This document shows, one piece after another, positions 33,042 to 39,988 of a stretch of 64,000 nucleotides of DNA. This DNA comes from Paractinoplanes bogorensis (lineage in GTDB: Bacteria; Actinomycetota; Actinomycetes; Mycobacteriales; Micromonosporaceae). A program made the translations under genes and the position numbers. The stretch is taken from assembly GCF_018829635.1 (NCBI RefSeq), contig NZ_JAHKKG010000011.1, forward strand, positions 124,001-188,000, read 5' to 3'. How positions within the stretch are numbered: position 1 is the first letter of the stretch; the number at the start of each line of letters is the position of its first letter. Under the pieces are notes generated by a model. That model was not told the origin of the DNA. It saw nothing but the letters and a program-made list of their open reading frames with translations, and made no database searches.

Positions 33042-33914
33042 ATGTCGCAGCGAGTCGCGCTCGCGCTGGGGTCGGGTGGCGCCCGGGGTTACGCGCACAT
33101 CGGCGTCCTCCAGGTGCTGGAGGAACGCGGCTTCGACGTCTGCGCGGTCGCCGGCTCGTCGATGGGCGCCCTGGTCGGCGGCGTCCACGCCGCCGGCCGG
33201 CTGAAGGCGTTCACCGACTGGGCGGTCGCCCTCAAACGCCCCGACGTGCTGCGGCTGATGGATCCGAAATGGTCCGGGGCGGGCGCGATCGGCGCCGACC
33301 GCCTGATCAACCATCTCAACGACTTCCTGACCGACGTCGAGATCGAAAACCTGCCGATCCCGTACACCGCCGTCGCCACCGACCTGGCCGCCCGCCGCGA
33401 GGTGTGGTTCCAGCGGGGCTCGCTCCGCTCGGCCATCCGCGCCTCGATCGCCATCCCCGGCGTGATCACCCCAGTGACCGTTAACGGTCGCGTCCTGGCC
33501 GACGGCGGCCTGCTCAACCCGGTGCCGATCGAGCCCACGGCCGCCTCGGGCGCCGACCTGACCGTGGCGGTCTCGTTGCAGGCACCGCGGCCGGCGCAGG
33601 AGCCCGCCAGCCCCGTACGCGCGGCCGCGGCACCCTCTTGGGCGCGGCTACGGCAGGTCTTCACCAGCCGGAGCGCCCAGGCCACGGGGGTCACGTCCGC
33701 TCCCGAAGACCTCCGCATCGGCGACGTCCTCGGCCTCTCCCTGGATGCCATGCAAGACCTGATCGCCCGCTACCGCATGGCCGGTCTGCCACCCGACATC
33801 CACATCGCCGTCCCGGTCAGCGCCAGCGGGATCATGGACTTCCACCGGGCCGCCGACCTGATCGAACTCGGTCGCACGCTGACCGAAAAGGCCCTCGACG
33901 ACGCCGGCTACTGA
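33042..33914 (+). CDS. Patatin-like phospholipase (RssA/NTE type)
   Basis: The 290-residue protein shows the oxyanion loop LALGSGGARGYAHIGVLQVLEE, the nucleophile elbow GSSMG (Ser about residue 44) and the catalytic Asp in LADGGLLNPVP (about 156), the full patatin dyad. There is no signal peptide, so it is a cytoplasmic or membrane-associated lipid acyl hydrolase. It lies 52 bp after the ClpC-like gene on the same strand and may be co-transcribed. Its stop overlaps the next, convergent gene by 7 bp. Confidence 0.88.
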   Translation: MSQRVALALGSGGARGYAHIGVLQVLEERGFDVCAVAGSSMGALVGGVHAAGRLKAFTDWAVALKRPDVLRLMDPKWSGAGAIGADRLINHLNDFLTDVEIENLPIPYTAVATDLAARREVWFQRGSLRSAIRASIAIPGVITPVTVNGRVLADGGLLNPVPIEPTAASGADLTVAVSLQAPRPAQEPASPVRAAAAPSWARLRQVFTSRSAQATGVTSAPEDLRIGDVLGLSLDAMQDLIARYRMAGLPPDIHIAVPVSASGIMDFHRAADLIELGRTLTEKALDDAGY

Positions 33915-34315
33915 GCGAGCCGCTCGCGCGCCACCCGCAGACAAGCCACAAGCGTTTCCTCCGGTACGCGCATGGCCCGCGCAAGAACCTGCTCGGAGTT
34001 GTCCACACCGCGAGCCGCCAGATCGTCGCGAATGTCCAACAGCCCCCGGTGAAACGCCGTCCCATCAGCCGGGAGCGTCGCGACCTGGTCCTCGGTGTAC
34101 CGCGCGATCATCACTTGCCGCGCCCCCACGGCCAGCACCGGCCCCGCGTACTCAACCGCCATGTCCCCGAGGTGCCGAGCCACTCGCCGCAGCGTCTCGC
34201 GGGTGACCCGCGGCGCTTCCACGACCAGCCGCTTGGGCGCGTCCTCGTCCCCACTGAACTCGGCAAAAACGTGCAGTCCCGGCTCGTGCCGCTCCAACTG
34301 CGTGGTCTCACTCAT
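33908..34315 (-). CDS. Hypothetical protein, 135 aa
   Basis: ATG 34315 has GGGGA about 6 nt upstream. The sequence is a mixed alpha/beta pattern (GLHVFAEFSGDEDAPKRLVVEAPRVTRETLRRVARHLGDMAVEYAGPVLAVG) with no recognisable motif, signal or membrane segment. It is the third gene after two envelope proteins on the same strand; the gap to the preceding gene is only 13 bp, so they are likely one operon. Confidence 0.65.
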   Translation of the reverse strand: MSETTQLERHEPGLHVFAEFSGDEDAPKRLVVEAPRVTRETLRRVARHLGDMAVEYAGPVLAVGARQVMIARYTEDQVATLPADGTAFHRGLLDIRDDLAARGVDNSEQVLARAMRVPEETLVACLRVARERLAQ

Positions 34316-34328
34316 TCGCTTCCCCGTT

Positions 34329-34898
34329 TCACAGAACCTGGACCGAAACAACGTGCAACTGCGGCACCGTCGTGCTGCCGCCGATCTGGGTCTCGTAGTC
34401 GTACGAACCGAGAACCGTCACCTTGGCCGTGAACCGGTCGTCCTCGACCAGGTCGGCCAGCACCGACGACTCGCCGACGAACATCGTGTTGGTGTCGTAG
34501 TCGTACTCACTCGCGCGCCGCACGCCGTCCACATCCGCGCGGAAACTGTCCGATCCGGTCGCCGCGTCGAACTGGGTCACCACGCCGTAGACCACGTAGT
34601 GGTCACCGAGATAGTCGTCCGGCGACTTGGCGACTTTCTTCCATTCGCGCGCGGTCAGCTTCTCGAACGTGATGGGCGCCGCCTTGGCCGCTTTCGTTGT
34701 CGGCGGGGCCATCGGTGCGCTCGTTGTGGCCGCGGGCGTGATCGGTTCGAACGACGGAACGGGTGTCGCTTCCACGAACGCGGCCGGCGTCGTCGCGGGC
34801 TTGTTCGATGAGTAGACGACCGCCCCCGTGATCATCGCGGCCGACAGCAGAACCGCGCCGGCCAGCCCGTACAGGAGGAACCTGATGGTCCTGGTCAT
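34329..34898 (-). CDS. Membrane-anchored protein with an OB-fold-like domain, 189 aa
   Basis: An N-terminal membrane helix (FLLYGLAGAVLLSAAMITGAVVY) is followed by a Thr/Pro/Ala linker (about 35-70). The extracytoplasmic domain begins with a helix (ITFEKLTAREWKKVAKSPDDYLGDHYVVYGVVTQFD) and then beta strands (RFTAKVTVLGSYDY.. ending LHVVSVQVL). Helix plus 'P..y.G..v.v.G.V' resembles OB-fold tRNA-anti-like domains of exported proteins; the assignment is tentative. Its ATG overlaps the stop of the DUF4352 gene (ATGA), so the two are co-translated. Confidence 0.7.
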   Translation of the reverse strand: MTRTIRFLLYGLAGAVLLSAAMITGAVVYSSNKPATTPAAFVEATPVPSFEPITPAATTSAPMAPPTTKAAKAAPITFEKLTAREWKKVAKSPDDYLGDHYVVYGVVTQFDAATGSDSFRADVDGVRRASEYDYDTNTMFVGESSVLADLVEDDRFTAKVTVLGSYDYETQIGGSTTVPQLHVVSVQVL

Positions 34899-35545
34899 TT
34901 GAGCGCCACCTTGACGCCACTCGAGAAGAACGAGGAGTCGTGCAGCTCGATCGTCGTGAGCTTGGTGCCCTTGGCGACATCGAAAACAAGCTTTCCCCGT
35001 ACGGTGTTGCCGGGGTTGATCTCCTGGAAGAAGACCTGCTGATCCTCGTTGGCGTAAATGCCCGCGGTCGAATCCGTTGAGAACTCCGTACCCGCCGCGT
35101 CAAAGGCCTTCTGCGCCGAGTCGATGAGCGTCTGCGCCTCCTTACCGACGTTCTTCACCTGAACGCTGATCAGGCAGAACTGCCCCTGCGCCTTCTGGCT
35201 GAGGTACTGACCGCCGACCTTGGCCACGCCGCACTTCATGCCGGTGACCGTGAACTGGAAATCGCCGTCCTTGACCGCCGTGCCGAAACCCGCGGCCTTC
35301 GGCTGGGGCTTTTCCGCGGCCTTCGAAACCGCTTTCTTGGGCGCGGCCGTCGTCTCGTCGGCCGCCACCGAGGCCGCAGCCGGCTCCTCGCTGTCGCCGC
35401 TGCCCTTGAACGTGGCGATCGCCCCGCCGCAGCACAGAAGCAGCGTGAGCACGCCCGCACCCCCGGCGATCCAGGGCCACTTGCGGCGCTTGGCCGGCAC
35501 GGCGGGCGGAGGCGGGCCGAAGGAGGGCTGCTGGGGGTAAGTCAT
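34895..35545 (-). CDS. DUF4352 domain-containing membrane-anchored protein
   Basis: The 216-residue protein has a short Pro-rich cytoplasmic N-terminus (TYPQQPSFGPPPPAVPAKRRKW), one membrane helix (PWIAGGAGVLTLLLCCGGAIA) and a Lys/Ala linker. An immunoglobulin-like DUF4352 domain follows: VKDGDFQFTVTGMKCG.., CLISVQVKNVGKEAQTL and FQEINPGNTVRGKLVFDVAKG are the family strands. It would be displayed outside the membrane; function unknown. ATG 35545 has GGAG upstream. It heads a three-gene unit. Confidence 0.82.
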   Translation of the reverse strand: MTYPQQPSFGPPPPAVPAKRRKWPWIAGGAGVLTLLLCCGGAIATFKGSGDSEEPAAASVAADETTAAPKKAVSKAAEKPQPKAAGFGTAVKDGDFQFTVTGMKCGVAKVGGQYLSQKAQGQFCLISVQVKNVGKEAQTLIDSAQKAFDAAGTEFSTDSTAGIYANEDQQVFFQEINPGNTVRGKLVFDVAKGTKLTTIELHDSSFFSSGVKVALK

Positions 35546-35612
35546 GGCGGAAACTCCAGGGGCTTGTGAACACTAACGTGACGCCGTTCATAAAAGCAGC
35601 GTCCGACAACTA

Positions 35613-35647
35613 TGTCAACAAGCTTGCGCAAGGACGGGTGTGTACAC
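35613..35647 (+). promoter_or_regulatory. Two-part motif TGTCAACA-N19-GTGTACAC, copy 1
   Basis: TGTCAACA at 35613-35620 and GTGTACAC at 35640-35647 start exactly 27 bp apart, with GCTTG between. The same arrangement occurs at 36272-36306. The second element contains TACACC, a possible -10. The small gene starting at 35742 lies downstream. Confidence 0.55.
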
Positions 35648-35741
35648 CGGCACGACTGGATCATGTACGCGAGGGTGGCCGCCACCTTCGAGGGGTGCGG
35701 TAACCGGCCGGGGCGGGCGGCCGACGACTAAAATCATCTCT

Positions 35742-36167
35742 GTGATTGACCAGCAGGCGGTTGTACGACTTCCCTACACGGCCAACAAGCCCATACGAGT
35801 GGGGACGGTGATCTCCCAGGACGGGAGCCTCTTCGTCATCAAGTGGGACGACGGCGCCGAGGAGGAGAGCTATCTGGGCGACTTCGAGAAGGTCTGCTCC
35901 CGCGGGTCGCTGCAGTTCCAGGCCCTCGTCGAGCCCGACGCGCTGCGGGCCGGCTTCGAGGCGGACCCGCTCGCCATCCTCGTGCAGGCCTGCCAGGAGG
36001 CGGACGGCCCGATGACCGGGAAGGAGCTCAAGGTGGCTGTCACCGGTTACGGGGTCGACGAAGCAATTTACAAGCGCGCCTGGCTGACGGTTCGCAAACA
36101 GCTCGCGAGCGATGCGCGAGTGATCGTCAGTGGCGCAGGAGCCTCGACGACGTTCGCCGCAGCCTGA
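35742..36167 (+). CDS. Hypothetical protein, 141 aa, with a Tudor/SH3-like beta segment
   Basis: From GTG 35742 the N-terminal part (PYTANKPIRVGTVISQDGSLFVIKWDDGAEEESYL) reads like a small beta-barrel of the Tudor or chromo-like type. A helical C-terminal half follows (DPLAILVQACQEADGPMTGKELKVAVTGYGVDEAIYKRAWLTVRKQL) that could be a winged helix. Upstream codons back to 35640 lie over the promoter motif and are excluded. The family is not recognised. Its promoter shares the two-part motif with the methylase gene 130 bp downstream, which suggests joint control. Confidence 0.65.
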   Translation: MIDQQAVVRLPYTANKPIRVGTVISQDGSLFVIKWDDGAEEESYLGDFEKVCSRGSLQFQALVEPDALRAGFEADPLAILVQACQEADGPMTGKELKVAVTGYGVDEAIYKRAWLTVRKQLASDARVIVSGAGASTTFAAA

Positions 36168-36271
36168 CCCAGAAGTTCTTGTTCGGATGAACCGGGATCG
36201 TCGCAGGCGACAGCGTGGCCTGCGGCGATCCTCTCTTGTGTCGCCGCTCTAGGCCCGGCGGACGACAACTC

Positions 36272-36306
36272 TGTCAACAGCGCTCGAGCTTGACGCATGT
36301 GTACAC
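36272..36306 (+). promoter_or_regulatory. Two-part motif TGTCAACA-N19-GTGTACAC, copy 2, at the methylase promoter
   Basis: TGTCAACA at 36272-36279 and GTGTACAC at 36299-36306 again start 27 bp apart, with GCTTG and GCA words in similar places. TACACT at 36302-36307 fits a -10 box and would start transcription at about 36314, at the proposed GTG of the methylase. Confidence 0.6.
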
Positions 36307-36314
36307 TGCCATTC

Positions 36315-38135
36315 GTGCAGCAGAAAGCGAGAGTGACCGCCGCCGACATCGCCCGCCTGGCCGGCGTGGGGCGGGCCGCCGTCAGCAACTGGCGCAAGCG
36401 GTACGACACTTTCCCCGCCCCGGTGGGTGGCACAGCCGCGAGCCCGCAGTTCGACCTCGACCAGATCGAGCAGTGGCTGGCTGCGCAGGGCAAACTGCCC
36501 GCCGTCGCCGACGAGGACCGCCTCTGGCGCAGCCTGCTGGCCGCCGCCGGCGATCCGGCCGAGGTCCTGGCCACCGCGGGCGATCACTTGCTCGGGCGCG
36601 TCCCGTTGCCCTATGAGGATCTCCGCGCGCCTCTGGACGCTCTTGCGTCAACCCCTCGGGCCGCACTGGAATCCCTGTGGGACCGGTTCGCCGACCTGCC
36701 CGGTCAACGCGCTGTGACCACCCCTGATGCGCTGGCTGATGTGATGGTCGAGCTGGCCCGCGTACGGGAAGGAAAGGTCCTGGACCCGGCCTGCGGAACC
36801 GGCCGGCTGTTGCGGGCGGCCGCGCGGGCCGGGGCAACGACGCTGTACGGACAGGATGTCGACGGGGCGGCGACGCGCTTGGCGGCCCTATGGCTGGCCG
36901 CGCACGACCTGGACGGCGAGATCCGCACGGACGACTCCCTGAGGCGTGACGCGTTCCCTTCACTGGTGGTCGATGCGGTTGTGGCCAATCTGCCGTTCGG
37001 GCTGACCAACTGGGGTCACGAGGAGCTCGGCTACGACCGGCGCTGGGAGTTCGGGGTGCCGCCGCGCACGGAGCCCGAGCTGGCGTGGGTACAGCACGCA
37101 CTGGCCCACCTCGCACCGGGCGGCCGGGCCGTCCTGCTCATGCCCCCGTCGGCGGCGAGTCGCCGGGCCGGTCGTCGCATCCGAGCTGAGCTGCTGCGGC
37201 GGGGAGCTCTGCGGGCGATCGTCGCGCTCCCGCTGGGGGCGGCCGCGCCACACGGCGTCAACCTGCATCTCTGGGTGCTGGAGAAGTCGACATCGGCGGT
37301 TTCCGAGGTGCGGCTGCTCGACACGACAAGCGACCCGATCGAGCGGGCCTACGAACGGATCCGCGACCTGGAGGCAGGTGGGTACGCGATTCCGGTGATC
37401 GACCTGCTGGACGACGAGGTCGACCTGACCCCGGGCCGGTACGGTGCGACCGTCGGCAGCGACGAGATCTCGGTTTTCGGAGTCAGAGAGAGCAGAGATG
37501 ACCTCGTAAGGGTGCTGAAATCTCTGCCCGGACTCCTGCCGGTGCTGGCCCAGGCCGCTGAGAGCTCGAGTCACCCGCCGTCGGTAACGCTCGCTGAGCT
37601 CATTCGCGCGGGGGCCCTGCAGTTGCTGGGCCCGGTACGGGTCGGCGGCGCCGAGGCCAGTTCCTTGCCCGTGCTGACCAGCGACGACGTCCTCGAAGGG
37701 CGGCACGCCACTGGCCGCGCCGATACGCGGCCGACCCCGCAAATCACGGTGAAGCCGGGCGACGTGGTCGTGCCGATCGCCGCCGACCATCTTCTGGCGT
37801 GGGTTGTTTCAGAGGGCGAGGCACTGCTGGGACGTAACCTGCACCTGCTGCGCTGCGACGCGTCGGCGCTCGACCCCTGGTTCCTGGCTGGATACCTGCG
37901 GACGTCGGCCAACAAACGCCAGGCCGGCGCCTCATCGGCGTCGCAGCGTTACGACGTCCGCAAGGCCCAGGTGCCGCGAATCCCGATCGACGAGCAACGC
38001 CGGCACGGAGAGGTATTCCGGAACCTGCAGGAGTTCGACGCTGCCCTCCGGGCCGCCACATTGCTCGGCGGGCAACTAGCTCGCCGTACTGCGGACGGAC
38101 TGGCCGGTGGGCTGCTGTCCGTCACAGTTGACTGA
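36315..38135 (+). CDS. HTH-N6-adenine DNA methylase-TRD fusion (type I M/S-like)
   Basis: From GTG 36315 the protein has 606 residues. An N-terminal MerR/Xre-like helix-turn-helix (VTAADIARLAGVGRAAVSNWRKRY) precedes an HsdM-type methylase core with SAM motif VLDPACGTGRLLRAA (about 157). The catalytic motif IV reads ANLPFG (about 218) rather than the usual NPPF/Y. The C-terminal part (about 445-600) resembles an HsdS target-recognition domain: DDVLEGR.., KPGDVVVPI, and QRYDVRKAQVPRIPIDEQRR. This would be a one-chain modification enzyme; no restriction subunit is adjacent. ATG 36297 is an alternative start. It pairs with the kinase gene 75 bp downstream. Confidence 0.83.
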   Translation: MQQKARVTAADIARLAGVGRAAVSNWRKRYDTFPAPVGGTAASPQFDLDQIEQWLAAQGKLPAVADEDRLWRSLLAAAGDPAEVLATAGDHLLGRVPLPYEDLRAPLDALASTPRAALESLWDRFADLPGQRAVTTPDALADVMVELARVREGKVLDPACGTGRLLRAAARAGATTLYGQDVDGAATRLAALWLAAHDLDGEIRTDDSLRRDAFPSLVVDAVVANLPFGLTNWGHEELGYDRRWEFGVPPRTEPELAWVQHALAHLAPGGRAVLLMPPSAASRRAGRRIRAELLRRGALRAIVALPLGAAAPHGVNLHLWVLEKSTSAVSEVRLLDTTSDPIERAYERIRDLEAGGYAIPVIDLLDDEVDLTPGRYGATVGSDEISVFGVRESRDDLVRVLKSLPGLLPVLAQAAESSSHPPSVTLAELIRAGALQLLGPVRVGGAEASSLPVLTSDDVLEGRHATGRADTRPTPQITVKPGDVVVPIAADHLLAWVVSEGEALLGRNLHLLRCDASALDPWFLAGYLRTSANKRQAGASSASQRYDVRKAQVPRIPIDEQRRHGEVFRNLQEFDAALRAATLLGGQLARRTADGLAGGLLSVTVD

Positions 38136-38148
38136 ACGGCTATGGAAT

Positions 38149-38191
38149 CGATCATTTCGTATGCGCAAGGATGATCGTCGTCGGCCGACGA
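38149..38191. promoter_or_regulatory. Two dyads between the methylase and the kinase genes
   Basis: CGATCAT (38149-38155) and ATGATCG (38171-38177) form an inverted repeat around 15 bp. It is followed directly by the perfect 14-bp palindrome TCGTCGGCCGACGA (38178-38191). They may act as operator or as weak terminator between the two genes. Confidence 0.45.
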
Positions 38192-38210
38192 GCCGGCCGA
38201 GTTAGGCGGG

Positions 38211-39779
38211 GTGAGACAGGTGCCGGGGCGAACGCTCGGCGACGGGCGGTACGAGTTGCAGAGTCCGCTCGCTCGAGGCGGAATGGGTGAGGTCTGGCTC
38301 GGCCACGACACCCGGCTGGACCGGGAGATCGCGGTCAAGTTCATCCGCGTCAGATCCGGCGAGACAGAGCAAGAAGACCTGCGACGCTTCCTGCGCGAGG
38401 CGAAGATCACGGCGCGGTTGGAGCACCCTGGCGTACCTGCCGTCTATGACGCGGGCACCGACGAACAGGGCCGGCCTTTCTTGGTCATGCAGCGGGTGCA
38501 TGGCCTCAGCATCGCCGATTTCATTGCCGAGCAGGGACCGCTCCCGATCGGCTGGGCGAGTGCTATCGCCGCGCAGACATGTTCTGTGCTGGCTGCCGCA
38601 CATGCTGCTTCGTTGGTGCACCGCGACTTGAAGCCGGGCAACCTGATGCTCGAACCGAGCGGCTGCGTCAAGGTGCTCGACTTCGGACTCGCCGTCGCAC
38701 CGACCCTGGCCGATTTTTCCCGCATCACCATGACCGGGCAGCCGATCGGTACCCCTGCCTACATGGCCCCCGAACAGGTCGAGGCGAACCTCAGCGAGCC
38801 GGCGACCGACCTGTACGCGCTCGGCTGCACTCTTCACGAGATGCTGAGTGGCGACCACGTATTCACTGGCCCGACGACTTACTCGGTCATGACCCAGCAA
38901 GTGAAGGACAGGCCGCCACGACTGCGGTCGATGCGCCCAGACATCCCCGCGGAGGTCGAACGACTCGTTCTCGACCTTCTCCAGAAGCGGCCGGAGGACC
39001 GGCCGGCGAGTGCCCTCGACGTGTACGACCGACTGGCGCCATTCGCGGCCGACCTGGGCCCGCTTCCCGGCGTTCTCGCTGCGCCCGGCCAGCCCAGCCC
39101 CGTCCGGATGTATGCCGAGCTGGTCAGCCGGGTGTCCCGGTCACCGACGGCAAACTGTGTGTCTTCGCCCGAGCCGGTTACCGTCGCCGAACCGGCGCGG
39201 GAGGCCGCAGCAGTCACACGACACGACCTCGCCCAGGCGCGTAACGATGCCCGGCAACTGGCCCAGGAGTCTCGCTTCAGCCAGGCCGCGGAACTGCTCA
39301 GTGACACGGAGCTGGCTGCCCGGCAGGTCTTCGGCAACGTCGACAAGGACGTAGTCCGGATCAGGTACGAGCTGGCGACGGCGCTCTTCGAAGGCGGGGA
39401 CTACCACCGCGCGGCCCCAGTTTTCGAGGCGCTTGCCGAGGATCTCGACGCCGGCGCAGTCATCTCGCCCGACCTTCTTTTCGACTGCCGGGTCAAGCAG
39501 GCGATCTGCCATGCCATGACTGGGCGAGGGGGACAGGCGCTCGGCGAACTCGACGCCCTGCTCGCGGATCGGCGCGCTGCCCACGGGGCGGAGGATCCGC
39601 GGACACTCGACCTCCGCAAGCAGATTGCTCTGCTGCAACTGCAGTCCGGGCACCACCAGCAGGCACGCCGGACGCTGTCAGGGCTACTCAGTGACGTACG
39701 GCGGCTTCCCGGCGGCACCAAGCCAAGCCCGGCCGAGGTAGCTGACCTCCTCGCATCCATCCGTTCGGAGGACAGATAG
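38211..39779 (+). CDS. Ser/Thr protein kinase with C-terminal TPR-like region
   Basis: The 522-residue protein starts at GTG 38211. The N-terminal eukaryotic-type kinase has a Gly loop LARGGMGEVWLG, the VAIK-type Lys in IAVKFI, the catalytic loop VHRDLKPGNLML and the metal site LDFGLA, with GTPAYMAPEQ in the activation segment, so it should be active. After about residue 290 there is a linker, then helical repeats (DARQLAQESRFSQAAELLSDTELAAR; GDYHRAAPVFEALAEDLD). There is no membrane helix, unlike PASTA kinases. Its place directly after the HTH-methylase and just before the Pgl operon suggests a signalling role in the defence island; that is inference. Confidence 0.88.
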   Translation: MRQVPGRTLGDGRYELQSPLARGGMGEVWLGHDTRLDREIAVKFIRVRSGETEQEDLRRFLREAKITARLEHPGVPAVYDAGTDEQGRPFLVMQRVHGLSIADFIAEQGPLPIGWASAIAAQTCSVLAAAHAASLVHRDLKPGNLMLEPSGCVKVLDFGLAVAPTLADFSRITMTGQPIGTPAYMAPEQVEANLSEPATDLYALGCTLHEMLSGDHVFTGPTTYSVMTQQVKDRPPRLRSMRPDIPAEVERLVLDLLQKRPEDRPASALDVYDRLAPFAADLGPLPGVLAAPGQPSPVRMYAELVSRVSRSPTANCVSSPEPVTVAEPAREAAAVTRHDLAQARNDARQLAQESRFSQAAELLSDTELAARQVFGNVDKDVVRIRYELATALFEGGDYHRAAPVFEALAEDLDAGAVISPDLLFDCRVKQAICHAMTGRGGQALGELDALLADRRAAHGAEDPRTLDLRKQIALLQLQSGHHQQARRTLSGLLSDVRRLPGGTKPSPAEVADLLASIRSEDR

Positions 39780-39988
39780 GTAGGTGATTCGGTAGGCCTC
39801 AGAAATGATGGAGTCCGCAGACGCGGCGGGCCGCCGTCATGATCAATCCGACGATTGGCTGGGAAGGTCTGAACAATCGTCCGTACCTGATGAGCACGGC
39901 GTGGCCCGCGCGTCACGTGAATAAGACGCCGGTTACGGTTACCACCCACCGCGGACTGAACGGAAGCTAGCGTCTTCTGTGGTGTGAA

